From contig JAILQS010000133.1 of assembly GCA_024698865.1 (NCBI GenBank), forward strand, positions 1 to 45,911: a stretch of DNA of 45,911 bases, read 5' to 3'. This document shows positions 16,347 to 25,236 of this stretch, piece by piece. Origin of the DNA: Lachnospiraceae bacterium. Lineage in GTDB: Bacteria; Bacillota; Clostridia; Lachnospirales; Lachnospiraceae. Each line of letters begins with the position of its first letter. Positions within the stretch are counted from its first letter, which is position 1. Below the pieces are notes generated by a model. The model had not been told where the DNA came from, searched no databases, and saw only the letters and a program-made list of their open reading frames with translations. Both the position numbers and the translations under genes were made by a program.

Positions 16347-18379
16347 TAGACTGTCACCATCCCAACTGATTGTAATTCAACATTTGAGTCGATTTCATTA
16401 TAGGAAACCACAATCAAATCCTTAAAATAATCGGAAGTCAGTTTCTTGAAATACATACGTACAATTGGTGACGTAATGACAATCGGATCTTTTCCGATAT
16501 TTTCAAGTTTCTGCATTTCTTCCTGAAGGGAATCAATGATTCCTTTAATTTTATCCGGTGCCAGAGTAAGATATGCCCCCTGCTCCGTCTGTTTCACACT
16601 GGACATAATCTCCTGTTCTATCTGAGGATCCAGTGTTACAACGCTTGTTGTTTCGTAAGATGGGAAATACTTATTCGTAATTGCCCTCTTAAGATTCTGA
16701 CGAACATATTCCGTCAATACGTCGGTATCTCTTGTCGTAGGAGCATAATCTGCCAGTGTTTCGAGAATTGTTACCAGATCTCGAATCGAGATACCCTCGC
16801 TAAGCAGGTTCTGAAGAACCTTCTGTATTTCACCGATTCCAAGAAGTTTTGGAACTAATTCGGAAACAAGTGTTTCATTTGCTTCTTTTACGTTATTAAT
16901 CAGATTCTGAACATCTTCACGCGTCATAAGTTCATCCAGATGACTTCTAACAACTTCGGTAAGATGTGTTGCAATAATCGAAGGTGGGTCTACTACCGTG
17001 TAGCCCATGGATTCTGCTCTTTCTCTCTGACTTTCCGTAATCCAGATTGCCGGAAGATGGAAAGACGGTTCAAATGTCGGAATACCCGTAATCTCCTCTT
17101 CTACATACCCCGGATTCATCGCCATATAATGATCAAATAAAATTTCGCCGTCACTTACCGGCACACCTTTTATCTTAATAACATACTGGTTTGGATTAAG
17201 CTGGATGTTATCCCTCAAACGAATCATCGGAACAACGCAGCCAAGTTCCAGTGCAATCTGTCTACGAATCATAACAACACGGTCAAGCAAATCTCCACCC
17301 TGTTTTACGTCCGCAAGCGGAATAATACCATATCCGAATTCCAACTCGATTGGATCCACCTGTAAGAGTGAAGATACATTCTCCGGTCGTCGAATTTCTT
17401 CTGCTGTCGTCTCCTCCTCCGAGGCTTCCGCTTCGATTTCTTTGACTTCCACTCCTGTTGCAATGCTTCTTCCAACGAAAATGAACACGGCTCCGTAAAG
17501 TAAGAATATCACTCCCGGTAACGGAGTTACCAATCCAAGAACCATCATAGCCGCTCCAACGAGATAGAGCACTCTTGGAATGGAAAACAGCTGAGAAATT
17601 AACACATCTCCAATATCTGCTTCTTTGGATACTTTAGTTACAAGAATACCGGTGGCAAGTGAAATCATAAGCGATGGCATCTGTGATACAAGACCATCAC
17701 CAATGGTAAGTTTAACGTAGGTATCTAACGCTGTAGCAGCATCCATACCCTGCATCATCATACCCATTGCCATACCACCGACAAAGTTAACGATTGTAAT
17801 GATGAGACCTGCAGCCGCATCTCCCTTTACGTACTTGGTAGCACCGTCCATGGCTCCAAAGAAAGTGGACTCATCCTGAATCTTCTGACGTCTCTCTCTT
17901 GCCTCTTCATCTGTAATTGCTCCGGTATTTAAGTCTGCGTCTATCGCCATCTGTTTACCCGGCATCGCATCCAAGGTGAAACGAGCTGTTACTTCAGATA
18001 CACGTTCAGAACCTTTATTGATAACCATAAACTGAACGAGAACGAGAATACCAAAAATAATCGTTCCGGTAATCAGATTACTTCCACCTACGAATTCGCC
18101 AAATGTACGAACTACTTTTCCCGGATCTCCACCGTTCAAGATTAATTTGGTGGAAGAAACGTTAAGTGAAATTCTAAATATTGTTGTAAATAACAGCAAA
18201 GTAGGAAATGAAGATAATGAAAGTGCTTCTTTTGCGAACAAAGAAGTAAACAAAATTACCATTGCAATTGCGAGGTTAAACGCAATTAATATGTCCAGCA
18301 AAAATGGTGGCATCTGTATAATAAAATTCAAAATTGAAGCTAAAACAAACACTCCAATGATAATATTATATCTTTTCAT
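16346..18379 (-). CDS. flhA: Flagellar export gate protein FlhA
   Basis: Large nonameric component of the flagellar type III export gate. It couples the proton motive force to export and offers a cytoplasmic docking ring to chaperone-substrate pairs. The 677-residue protein has about eight N-terminal membrane helices (roughly 1-310), including the FHIPEP-family cytoplasmic loop TARFTLDAMPGKQMAIDADL near 150. The C-terminal domain (about 330-677) contains NQYVIKIKGVPV and YTVVDPPSIIATHLTEV. Length is typical. GGAGG precedes the ATG. It lies 46 bases after flhB and overlaps flhF. Confidence 0.98.
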   Translation of the reverse strand: MKRYNIIIGVFVLASILNFIIQMPPFLLDILIAFNLAIAMVILFTSLFAKEALSLSSFPTLLLFTTIFRISLNVSSTKLILNGGDPGKVVRTFGEFVGGSNLITGTIIFGILVLVQFMVINKGSERVSEVTARFTLDAMPGKQMAIDADLNTGAITDEEARERRQKIQDESTFFGAMDGATKYVKGDAAAGLIITIVNFVGGMAMGMMMQGMDAATALDTYVKLTIGDGLVSQMPSLMISLATGILVTKVSKEADIGDVLISQLFSIPRVLYLVGAAMMVLGLVTPLPGVIFLLYGAVFIFVGRSIATGVEVKEIEAEASEEETTAEEIRRPENVSSLLQVDPIELEFGYGIIPLADVKQGGDLLDRVVMIRRQIALELGCVVPMIRLRDNIQLNPNQYVIKIKGVPVSDGEILFDHYMAMNPGYVEEEITGIPTFEPSFHLPAIWITESQRERAESMGYTVVDPPSIIATHLTEVVRSHLDELMTREDVQNLINNVKEANETLVSELVPKLLGIGEIQKVLQNLLSEGISIRDLVTILETLADYAPTTRDTDVLTEYVRQNLKRAITNKYFPSYETTSVVTLDPQIEQEIMSSVKQTEQGAYLTLAPDKIKGIIDSLQEEMQKLENIGKDPIVITSPIVRMYFKKLTSDYFKDLIVVSYNEIDSNVELQSVGMVTV

Positions 18380-18425
18380 ATTTTCCTCCTCTCCGGTTAT
18401 TTGTAATTATACTTCCCATTGTTTG

Positions 18426-19541
18426 TTACAGTTTACCTTTCAAGCCATATACATAGGCAAGAATTTCTGCAACCGTCTGATAAAGTTCCGGTGGAATCTC
18501 CTGATCAAGATCCACGTTATAGTAAAGCATTCGGGCAAGTGGTTTGTTTTCAACAATCTCCACATCTGCCTCTCTCGCGATATCTTTCAATCTCTGAGCA
18601 ACGTAATCAGCACCTTTTGCTACTACAATCGGTGCACTGCCTGCATCCCTGTCATACTTAATTGCAACCGCCAGATGCGTAGGGTTCGTGATTACTACGT
18701 CGGCATCCGGAACGGACTGCATCATTCTTCTCTGTGAAGACTCTCTCATCATCTGTCGTCTTCTCGACTTAATCTGCGGATCACCTTCTGAGTTTTTGAA
18801 CTCATCTTTCACTTCCTGTTTGGTCATTTTCATGTCTTCTTTAAATTTGCGGCGCTGGTACATATAATCTACTGCCGCAAATCCCAGGAAAAATAAACTC
18901 ATTTTAATTCCAAGGTTTATGATGACAGATCCGACCAATCCAATCGCTGAAAACAAATCAAACGAATACAAATCCATCAACAGTCCCCAATCATCTTTCA
19001 GGGATGTGTACACAATATATCCGATAATTCCAATCTTTACAACCGCTTTGAAAAGTTCAAAAAGTTTATCTTTGGAGATAATCTTGGAGAACCCTGAGAT
19101 TGGGTTCAAACGGCTGAATTTGGGCTGCATCGGCTTAGTGGTGACCGTCCAGCCGACCTGCACCACATTAACAACAATCGCCGCAACAAATGATGCAAGC
19201 AACAATGGTAATCCAATCATGACAATCCGAACCATTGCATATTGTACGATACTATCACAGGTGTTGCCGGTGAACGGCTCTCCGGTAATATTGTCAATCA
19301 GATTCAACGAACCTTGAAAAGTCCCAAGGAATCCTTCTCCTATATATCCAATAAACACTTTCAATATCAAAAAAGCTACCAAAAGTGATACTGCCACATT
19401 AACATCCTGGCTTTTCATTACCTGCCCTTCTTCTCGGGCATCTTTTAATTTTTTCGCTGTAGCATCTTCGGTTTTTTCGCCACCAGGACCCTCTTTTGCA
19501 AAAAACTGAAGATTATAGCTTAGAAGAGTGGTACTATGCAT
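18426..19541 (-). CDS. flhB: Flagellar export switch protein FlhB
   Basis: Export-gate subunit whose self-cleavage switches substrate specificity from rod/hook to filament proteins. The 371-residue protein has a basic start (LQFFAKEGPGGEKTEDAT), four membrane helices (about 48-225) and a cytoplasmic domain. That domain carries the autocleavage motif NPTH at 286-289 (VVITNPTHLAVAI). The motif is intact. The ATG at 19541 is chosen because it lies 1 base after the fliR stop with GGGG 7 bases upstream; an in-frame upstream ATG at 19559 would run into fliR. Confidence 0.97.
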   Translation of the reverse strand: MHSTTLLSYNLQFFAKEGPGGEKTEDATAKKLKDAREEGQVMKSQDVNVAVSLLVAFLILKVFIGYIGEGFLGTFQGSLNLIDNITGEPFTGNTCDSIVQYAMVRIVMIGLPLLLASFVAAIVVNVVQVGWTVTTKPMQPKFSRLNPISGFSKIISKDKLFELFKAVVKIGIIGYIVYTSLKDDWGLLMDLYSFDLFSAIGLVGSVIINLGIKMSLFFLGFAAVDYMYQRRKFKEDMKMTKQEVKDEFKNSEGDPQIKSRRRQMMRESSQRRMMQSVPDADVVITNPTHLAVAIKYDRDAGSAPIVVAKGADYVAQRLKDIAREADVEIVENKPLARMLYYNVDLDQEIPPELYQTVAEILAYVYGLKGKL

Positions 19542-19542
19542 T

Positions 19543-20319
19543 TTACGCCCCTTTCGCAAGTGCCTGTGTCATCAGATTTAACATGGTACGCATTTCCACG
19601 AAAATAAAATCCGATACTTTTGGAATCAGTCCTACAATCAAAAACAGGATAAACAATCCGATAAACACTTTTAACTGCATACCGACAACAAACATATTAA
19701 TCTGCGGCGCAATTTTGGATAGTACGCCTAAGACAATATTAACAAGTAGAATCGATGCAAATACAGGTAACACTATGCGAAAACCGATTACAAAATAGTC
19801 CGTCATAAATTTTTGTATAATTTCGTATAATCTCGGATTGAAGGATACGGTACCAAGCGGAATCGTTTGAAACGAATCCAGAATCGCGCTGATAATATAA
19901 TAATGCATATCTGTTATCATCAGCATCAACATCACAAAGTAGGAATAATAGTTTCCTGTAATTGTGTTGGTAATCTTAGTTGCCGGATCGAGCTCATTTA
20001 CCATGGAAAAACCAATTTCCATATCAATCAGCTGGCCGGATAAACCAACGATATAACTGCATACATTCGCGCAAAAGCCAAGTACCAGCCCGATTATTGC
20101 TTCCCGGATTACAAGGAATGCGAATCCGACTGTTCCTGTATATTCCAACGGATCATAAGGAATCATCTGAAACATCAATATGGACAACGTTACAGAAATC
20201 CCAAGCTTCACCCTGTGCGGAACAGACGAAAGGCTCAAAAAAGGGGCTGTATAAACAAATGTTGACATTCGCACTACAATCATAAGAAAAAATTCTAAAT
20301 TTTCTACCGTAAAACTCAT
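19543..20319 (-). CDS. fliR: Flagellar export protein FliR
   Basis: Membrane component of the FliPQR export channel. The 258-residue protein is almost wholly hydrophobic with about six membrane helices. It contains the conserved VYTAPFLSLSSVPHRVKLGI and the GFSMVNELDPATKI stretch, the FliR/YscT/SpaR signature. GGGGG lies 6 bases before the ATG. It sits between fliQ (19 bases upstream) and flhB (1 base downstream), the order usual in Firmicutes. Some clostridia fuse FliR to FlhB; here the two are separate. Confidence 0.97.
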   Translation of the reverse strand: MSFTVENLEFFLMIVVRMSTFVYTAPFLSLSSVPHRVKLGISVTLSILMFQMIPYDPLEYTGTVGFAFLVIREAIIGLVLGFCANVCSYIVGLSGQLIDMEIGFSMVNELDPATKITNTITGNYYSYFVMLMLMITDMHYYIISAILDSFQTIPLGTVSFNPRLYEIIQKFMTDYFVIGFRIVLPVFASILLVNIVLGVLSKIAPQINMFVVGMQLKVFIGLFILFLIVGLIPKVSDFIFVEMRTMLNLMTQALAKGA

Positions 20320-20338
20320 CGTCTGCCCCCATTAGCTG

Positions 20339-20608
20339 TTACTGAATGTACAAACCAAACTTTGAAAACAGGTCTGTTGTGTAAAAAATCATGGAGTTCA
20401 TCAACCAGTGACCCGCAATCATAATAACCAAAAATATAGCTAACAATTTAGGAACAAAAGTTAATGTCTGCTCCTGAATTGAAGTTACCGTCTGAAAAAT
20501 ACTGATAACCAAACCTACAATCAACGAAATAATAAGCATTGGTGCAGAACATTTTATAATCATCCAAAGAGTCGCTCTGGCAATATCTATTAGTTGTTGT
20601 TCTGTCAT
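20339..20608 (-). CDS. fliQ: Flagellar export protein FliQ
   Basis: Small export-channel subunit forming the helical FliP5Q4R1 complex. The 89-residue protein has two hydrophobic hairpin helices (about 15-40 and 50-75), with the conserved VGLVISIFQTVTSIQEQTL turn between them. Length and sequence are typical of the family. GGAGG lies 7 bases before the ATG. It lies between fliP and fliR with gaps of about 20 bases. Confidence 0.97.
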   Translation of the reverse strand: MTEQQLIDIARATLWMIIKCSAPMLIISLIVGLVISIFQTVTSIQEQTLTFVPKLLAIFLVIMIAGHWLMNSMIFYTTDLFSKFGLYIQ

Positions 20609-20630
20609 ATCTTAACCTCCGGTGTCGACG

Positions 20631-21551
20631 TCAATAAAACGTCTTTACTACTTCTCCTATTACCAGGTTCCAGCCGTCTACCATAATAAACAGCAAAATC
20701 TTAAACGGCATCGAGATGGTTGTTGGCGGTAACATCATCATACCCATCGACATAAGCGTCGACGCCACAACCATATCCATAATCAAAAACGGCAGGTAGA
20801 TGAGGAAGCCGATGGTAAACGCCTTTCTTAACTCACTGATAATAAATGCGGGAATTAACGTAGTAGTAGGAATGTCTTCCACTTTTTCTACGGATTTGGT
20901 ACCGGATATCTCCATGAATAATTTGATATCCTTCGTATTCGTCTGACTAAACATAAAATCCCGAAGTGGTTCCATTCCCTTGTTAATTGCTTCTTCCTGT
21001 TTGATTTCACCTTTCGATAAAGGAACAACCGCATCCTTGTATATTTGGTTAAATGTAGGTGTCATAATAAAAAATGTTAAAAACAAAGCCAAACCTATTA
21101 AAATCTGATTTGGCGGTGTCGTCTGCATTCCGATTGCCGACCTCACAAAGTGTAGCACGATAATGATTCGTGTAAATGAAGTAAGCATAATCAGAATAGA
21201 TGGCGCAAGCGAAAGAACGGTTAACATCAGCAAAATCTGCAAAGTTGAGGAAAGACTGGTACTTCCCTCATTCGTTGAAATTGCTAACGTCAGGTCATCA
21301 TTCAATACTTCGGCAAGACTTGGATCATCTGACTCAATGTCTCCGGTTGCATCATCTTTTGGTTTATTTAAATCCGGTGCCACGTCGTCTCCTCTTTCAC
21401 TCGTAGCGTCTAAAAAATCAGAATCCCCAACAGAATGTGTTGAGGATGCTGATACTTTTGTAGCAGAAACAAAGGTTAATAAACACACCAGCAAAACAAC
21501 AGTCATTAAAAATGAATGTCTATTTTGTTTCTTACTTGCTGTTTTTCTCAT
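20631..21551 (-). CDS. fliP: Flagellar export protein FliP, with long N-terminal region
   Basis: Core subunit of the export channel. The 306-residue protein has a signal peptide (basic start, hydrophobic core MTVVLLVCLLTFVSA). An acidic, probably extracytoplasmic segment of about 60 residues follows, then the family core with LTSFTRIIIVLHFVRSAIG and the C-terminal MGMMMLPPTTISMPFKILLF. B. subtilis FliP is near 220 residues, so the acidic insert accounts for most of the extra length. The ATG at 21551 has AAAGG about 9 bases upstream; a TTG at 21560 is an in-frame alternative. It follows fliO by 37 bases. Confidence 0.96.
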   Translation of the reverse strand: MRKTASKKQNRHSFLMTVVLLVCLLTFVSATKVSASSTHSVGDSDFLDATSERGDDVAPDLNKPKDDATGDIESDDPSLAEVLNDDLTLAISTNEGSTSLSSTLQILLMLTVLSLAPSILIMLTSFTRIIIVLHFVRSAIGMQTTPPNQILIGLALFLTFFIMTPTFNQIYKDAVVPLSKGEIKQEEAINKGMEPLRDFMFSQTNTKDIKLFMEISGTKSVEKVEDIPTTTLIPAFIISELRKAFTIGFLIYLPFLIMDMVVASTLMSMGMMMLPPTTISMPFKILLFIMVDGWNLVIGEVVKTFY

Positions 21552-21588
21552 GATTACCAACCTTTTCTCATGCTGTATGTTTTAAATT

Positions 21589-21954
21589 TTATTTTGCGGA
21601 TTTGGTGAACTTATCAAAAATTTTCTTGAAGTTCATATCCGTTGTGCCTTTAGATTCATCATCCTCCAGCGACAATTCGTCTTCGGTTAATTCCGTCAGA
21701 TATTCGATATGATCCTTTGAAATACCAATCAAAAGATACTTATCTCCAACTTTAATAATCTCTAAAATCTTATTCGGATTAATTCGAAATGCTTCTACAA
21801 TAGAGATATTCCTAGTATGCGGATTAACCAAACTTGACTTACCAAGCCATTTTGCTGAAAATGAGGCGAGTACCAGAATAATAATAAACAGCACTATAAC
21901 GCCAATCAGTTTCGTAACACTCTCAAATGTAGAGACCTGTGTTAAAAATATCAT
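21589..21954 (-). CDS. fliO: Flagellar biosynthesis protein FliO
   Basis: FliO helps assemble the FliP ring of the export gate. The 121-residue protein has one membrane helix near the N-terminus (LIGVIVLFIIILVLASFSA). A small cytoplasmic beta domain of FliO type follows (NISIVEAFRINPNKILEIIK, then VGDKYLLIGISKDHIEYL). It corresponds to B. subtilis FliZ but is shorter and lacks an N-terminal extracytoplasmic part. Position between cheY and fliP is conserved. Its ribosome site AGGAT overlaps the end of cheY. Confidence 0.9.
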   Translation of the reverse strand: MIFLTQVSTFESVTKLIGVIVLFIIILVLASFSAKWLGKSSLVNPHTRNISIVEAFRINPNKILEIIKVGDKYLLIGISKDHIEYLTELTEDELSLEDDESKGTTDMNFKKIFDKFTKSAK

Positions 21955-21958
21955 AATA

Positions 21959-22321
21959 CTATCCTATAGCTTTTTGAACAGCCTCTAATACACGATCTGC
22001 CTGGAATGGTTTAACGATAAAATCCTTAGCTCCGGATTGAATTGATTCAATAACCATCGCCTGCTGTCCCATCGCAGAACACATAATAACATTTGCTGAG
22101 GCATCGGTTTCTTTGATTTTCTTGAGTGCCTGAATACCATCCATCTCCGGCATAGTAATATCCATCATTACCAAATCAGGCTTTGTTTCATTGTATTTTT
22201 CTACAGCTTTCAAACCATTTTCTGCTTCACCGACAACATTATATCCGTTTTTAGTCAAGATGTCTTTAATCATCATTCTCATAAATGCCGCGTCATCACA
22301 AATTAAAATGTTTTTTGCCAT
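21959..22321 (-). CDS. cheY: Chemotaxis response regulator CheY
   Basis: Single-domain response regulator that, phosphorylated by CheA, binds FliM and FliY to change motor rotation. The 120-residue protein has the acidic pair Asp9/Asp10, the phospho-acceptor Asp54 in VMMDITMPEMDG, Ser82 in MCSAMG and Lys104 in VKPF. This is a complete receiver domain with no output domain. The ATG at 22321 is chosen because GGAG lies about 8 bases upstream and the family starts MAKNILICDDA. It lies between fliY and fliO, as in B. subtilis. Confidence 0.97.
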   Translation of the reverse strand: MAKNILICDDAAFMRMMIKDILTKNGYNVVGEAENGLKAVEKYNETKPDLVMMDITMPEMDGIQALKKIKETDASANVIMCSAMGQQAMVIESIQSGAKDFIVKPFQADRVLEAVQKAIG

Positions 22322-22348
22322 ATCTTTCTCTCCTATCACTTTGATAAA

Positions 22349-23521
22349 TTATCTGATTATTTCTGTTACTCTGATACCAAAACTTTCTTCAATAACAACT
22401 ACTTCTCCTTTGGCAACGAATTTGCCGTTCACCAATACGTCAATCGGTTCACCTGCCAGTTTGTTCAATTCAATGATCGTACCAGGTGAGAAATCAAGGA
22501 TTTCTTTGATTGTTTTGTTGGTTCTGCCCAATTCAACTGTTACCTCAAGAGGAACATCCATAATCAAATCAATGTTCTCTTGCTGCATAATCGGATTAAT
22601 AGCAGCATTAAACGCTTGGAACTGTGCAGGCTGTACATTAACATCAGGCTGCATCATAGGTTGTTGCATCATTGGCTGCTGCATCATAGGCTGTGATGCT
22701 TGCTGCATCGTCGGTTGTGGTGCAACATTCTGCTGGTCCATAGCAGGCTGCTGCATAGCAGGTTGTGGTTCCTGTTGTGCAACCGGTTCCGGTGCGCTCT
22801 GCGCCGGTGCAACATCATTTGCAATCTGCTCATCCCCTGAGAACTTGCGATACAATTCTTTCGCAAAGTCAAAAGGATACAATTGCATAATCTGACTATC
22901 AATCAAATCTCCAATTTCCATATGAAAGGCAACCTGGATAAAATCGCCTTGTAAAAATGAAGATAGTCTACCTTCTTCAACCGAGTCATTCAAGTCAATA
23001 AGACTCGCGATTGGAGGGCTAATGTCCACTTTCTTATCTAACATGGAAGAAAGGGATGTGGAAGCTGAACCCATCATCTGATTCATTGCTTCACTAATAG
23101 CACTAAGATGGAGTTCGGATAATTCATCCGGTAAATTAGTACCATCTCCACCCATCATAAGGTCTGTAATAATCTTAACATCAGATTCTTGTAAAATCAA
23201 GATGTTATTCCCCTCAAGACCTTCGATATATGAAATTTGGACAAATACACAAGGCCTGTCATAATTACTTGACAGTTCGCTGAGACTTGTCTTTGTAACC
23301 GATGGTGTTGTAATAACTACCCGGTTATTCAACAAAGTGGAAAGTGTTGTAGCGGCAGTTCCCATGCAGATGTTCGAAATCTCACCAACTGCATCCCGTT
23401 CCTGCTCAGACAACTCGACTGATGGGCCACTTTGTGGAGCTGCTTCAGCTGTGTCAGCTGCGTCGTCGGACATGCCACTTAAAAGCGCATTAATCTCTTC
23501 CTGCGACAGCATTCCATCCAT
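22349..23521 (-). CDS. fliY: Flagellar switch protein FliY (CheC-like plus FliN domain)
   Basis: C-ring switch component and CheY-P phosphatase. The 390-residue protein begins with a CheY-P-binding peptide (MLSQEEINALLSG) closely like the one in FliM. It then has a CheC-like region with two phosphatase signatures (DAVGEISN near 43 and SAISEAMN near 138). A Pro/Gln/Met-rich linker (about 220-300) follows, and finally a FliN/SpoA domain (DVPLEVTVELGRTNKTIKEI). Both phosphatase motifs look intact. The linker contains three near-identical 15-base repeats. It follows fliM by 6 bases with GAGGAG upstream of the ATG. No separate fliN is present. Confidence 0.96.
   Translation of the reverse strand: MDGMLSQEEINALLSGMSDDAADTAEAAPQSGPSVELSEQERDAVGEISNICMGTAATTLSTLLNNRVVITTPSVTKTSLSELSSNYDRPCVFVQISYIEGLEGNNILILQESDVKIITDLMMGGDGTNLPDELSELHLSAISEAMNQMMGSASTSLSSMLDKKVDISPPIASLIDLNDSVEEGRLSSFLQGDFIQVAFHMEIGDLIDSQIMQLYPFDFAKELYRKFSGDEQIANDVAPAQSAPEPVAQQEPQPAMQQPAMDQQNVAPQPTMQQASQPMMQQPMMQQPMMQPDVNVQPAQFQAFNAAINPIMQQENIDLIMDVPLEVTVELGRTNKTIKEILDFSPGTIIELNKLAGEPIDVLVNGKFVAKGEVVVIEESFGIRVTEIIR
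22646..22690 (-). repeat. Three tandem 15-base repeats in the FliY linker
   Basis: Three consecutive 15-base units of the type ctgctgcatcatagg (plus strand) encode the repeated peptide PMMQQ in the linker between the CheC-like and FliN domains. Two copies differ at only a few bases. Such repeats can change in number by slippage and would lengthen or shorten the linker in whole codons without a frameshift. Confidence 0.7.
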
Positions 23522-23527
23522 AATACT

Positions 23528-24505
23528 CTACTCCTCTCTTATCACTTGAGTAACACGTACTGCATATGCATCATTCGATGCACCCGGTAACGCCTTAAAT
23601 TTATTAATATTCCCAACGTAAACATTTAACTCATCTTCTACGTTGGTATTTAATCTGATAATATCTCCCGGTTGCAAATTCACAAAATCATTCACTGAAA
23701 TTGCACTCTTACCAAGAACAGCTCTTACCGGAACCATAACCTGATTAATTGCATTTTCAATAATATCACGACTTTCTTTGTCGTCTTTCACCTGCATATT
23801 TGCATACCAGTATTTTGTATTCAAACGATCAATTACTTCTTCAACGCATGTATATGGGATACATACATTCATAAGACCTTCCACGTTACCAATCTTGATA
23901 TTCATCGTAATAATAGAGGTCATCTCACTTGGAGAAATAATTTGTGCAAACTGCGAATTCGTTTCAATTCGTTCGAGTCGAGGGTTTAAGTGAACTACAC
24001 TCAACCATGGCTCAACCAACAAGTTCGTACAGATATTCATAATTCGTTCCAGGATCATCATCTCAATCTCGGTGAAATCCCTGGATTTTTCTAATGGTTG
24101 TCCACCACCGCCAAGCATTCTGTCGACGATCGTGTAACCAAGATTATCCGCCACTTCCATGATAATACTGCCTTCCAAAGGACGGAAATCTATAATACCC
24201 AGAATAACCGGGTTTGATAAAGCATTCGTAAATTCCGAATATGTAATCGCTTCCGAATTCATTACTTCTATCTGAACATTCTTTCTAAGATAACCCGGCA
24301 GGTTCGTAGAAAGAAGTCTGCCATAATGTTCAAATATAATCTCTAATGTTCTAAGATGTTCTTTTGAGAATTTTGACGGTCTGGCGAAGTCATAGTTTTT
24401 AACCTGTTTCTCACCGGTTTCCTTCATATCCTCTGCGTCAAGTTCACCACTATCCAAAGCGGCAAGCAGACTGTCTATCTCATTTTGCGACAGGACATCG
24501 CCCAT
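23528..24505 (-). CDS. fliM: Flagellar motor switch protein FliM
   Basis: C-ring protein that binds CheY-P and contacts FliG. The 325-residue protein starts MGDVLSQNEIDSLLAAL, the canonical CheY-P-binding peptide. The CheC-like middle domain follows (YGRLLSTNLPGYLRK; DNLGYTIVDRMLGGGG), then a C-terminal SpoA/FliN-like domain (about 245-325). AGGTG lies 7 bases before the ATG. It precedes fliY and follows fliL across a 160-base gap that holds a weak promoter candidate. Confidence 0.97.
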   Translation of the reverse strand: MGDVLSQNEIDSLLAALDSGELDAEDMKETGEKQVKNYDFARPSKFSKEHLRTLEIIFEHYGRLLSTNLPGYLRKNVQIEVMNSEAITYSEFTNALSNPVILGIIDFRPLEGSIIMEVADNLGYTIVDRMLGGGGQPLEKSRDFTEIEMMILERIMNICTNLLVEPWLSVVHLNPRLERIETNSQFAQIISPSEMTSIITMNIKIGNVEGLMNVCIPYTCVEEVIDRLNTKYWYANMQVKDDKESRDIIENAINQVMVPVRAVLGKSAISVNDFVNLQPGDIIRLNTNVEDELNVYVGNINKFKALPGASNDAYAVRVTQVIREE

Positions 24506-24547
24506 TCCATCTCACCTCTCAATACCTAAATACAAACCTCTTATGAT

Positions 24548-24575
24548 ATAATAACATAAAAAATCGATATTTCAA
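24548..24575 (-). promoter_or_regulatory. Weak promoter candidate before fliM
   Basis: In the 160-base fliL-fliM gap the minus strand carries TTGAAA (24575-24570), 16 bases, then TATTAT (24553-24548), 43 bases before the fliM ATG. The gap is very AT-rich, so chance matches are expected. Confidence 0.3.
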
Positions 24576-24665
24576 AGCAATATTCGAGATATTTTAATTT
24601 TTTTCACTATATTTAGTGCTTTTTCACCATAAAGCTCACTATATATCCTTTTCAATTTCCATTAA

Positions 24666-25175
24666 TTAGGAGAAAATGAAGTTATTCAAGGTGATATCAG
24701 AAATAAAGTCTAAAGAAGCAAAATGCTGCTGCAATTTCTTTAAAATTTCGGATTTGATTTCTTCGGTGTTGCCGGAAGCTTCTTCATATGTATATTTGGA
24801 AACAACGCCTCCGACAATCTCCATAATGGAAGACTGCTGACTTTCCAACGTAGGTTGTAATTTTTCGTAGTCATCAGACTTTGTATTGATATACATTGTT
24901 ATACCATCAATAACTGCATAATGTGTAGCGCCATCCTGTCCGATTTTAAGGTTCATTGTCTTGCTGCTTGCAATATCATACTGCTCCAAATCTTCCAGAG
25001 CCACGGTAGCAGTGCTGTCGCCCATCAGTTCAAGGTCGATAACCGAAGCTACCTGTGCAATCAACTTGTCCGTCCTTTTTTGTGTCGGAAGCACAGTAAA
25101 GATAATCACTGCACTAAGAACCAGATTCACAAGACAAATGGCTAAAATTAAAACGGTAAAAATATTTTTCTTCAT
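24666..25175 (-). CDS. fliL: Flagellar basal body protein FliL
   Basis: Membrane protein that surrounds the stator units and improves motor torque. The 169-residue protein has a short basic start, one membrane helix (about 5-27) and an extracytoplasmic domain. That domain ends in the typical SEILKKLQQHFASLDFISDI and LNNFIFS. The ATG at 25175 has GGAGG about 6 bases upstream and is preferred over 25187. It follows motB by 61 bases; the motA-motB-fliL order is common in clostridia. Confidence 0.9.
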   Translation of the reverse strand: MKKNIFTVLILAICLVNLVLSAVIIFTVLPTQKRTDKLIAQVASVIDLELMGDSTATVALEDLEQYDIASSKTMNLKIGQDGATHYAVIDGITMYINTKSDDYEKLQPTLESQQSSIMEIVGGVVSKYTYEEASGNTEEIKSEILKKLQQHFASLDFISDITLNNFIFS

Positions 25176-25236
25176 GTCATCCTCCAATCAAGAATTGTAC
25201 TTATAAGTAAATGATTCTATCTTTGTTATATCAGAA

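Noticed and set aside
24605-24618. CACTA-TATT-TAGTG hairpin before fliM
   Set aside because: Only 5 base pairs, and an A-run follows on the coding strand, so it is not a credible terminator.
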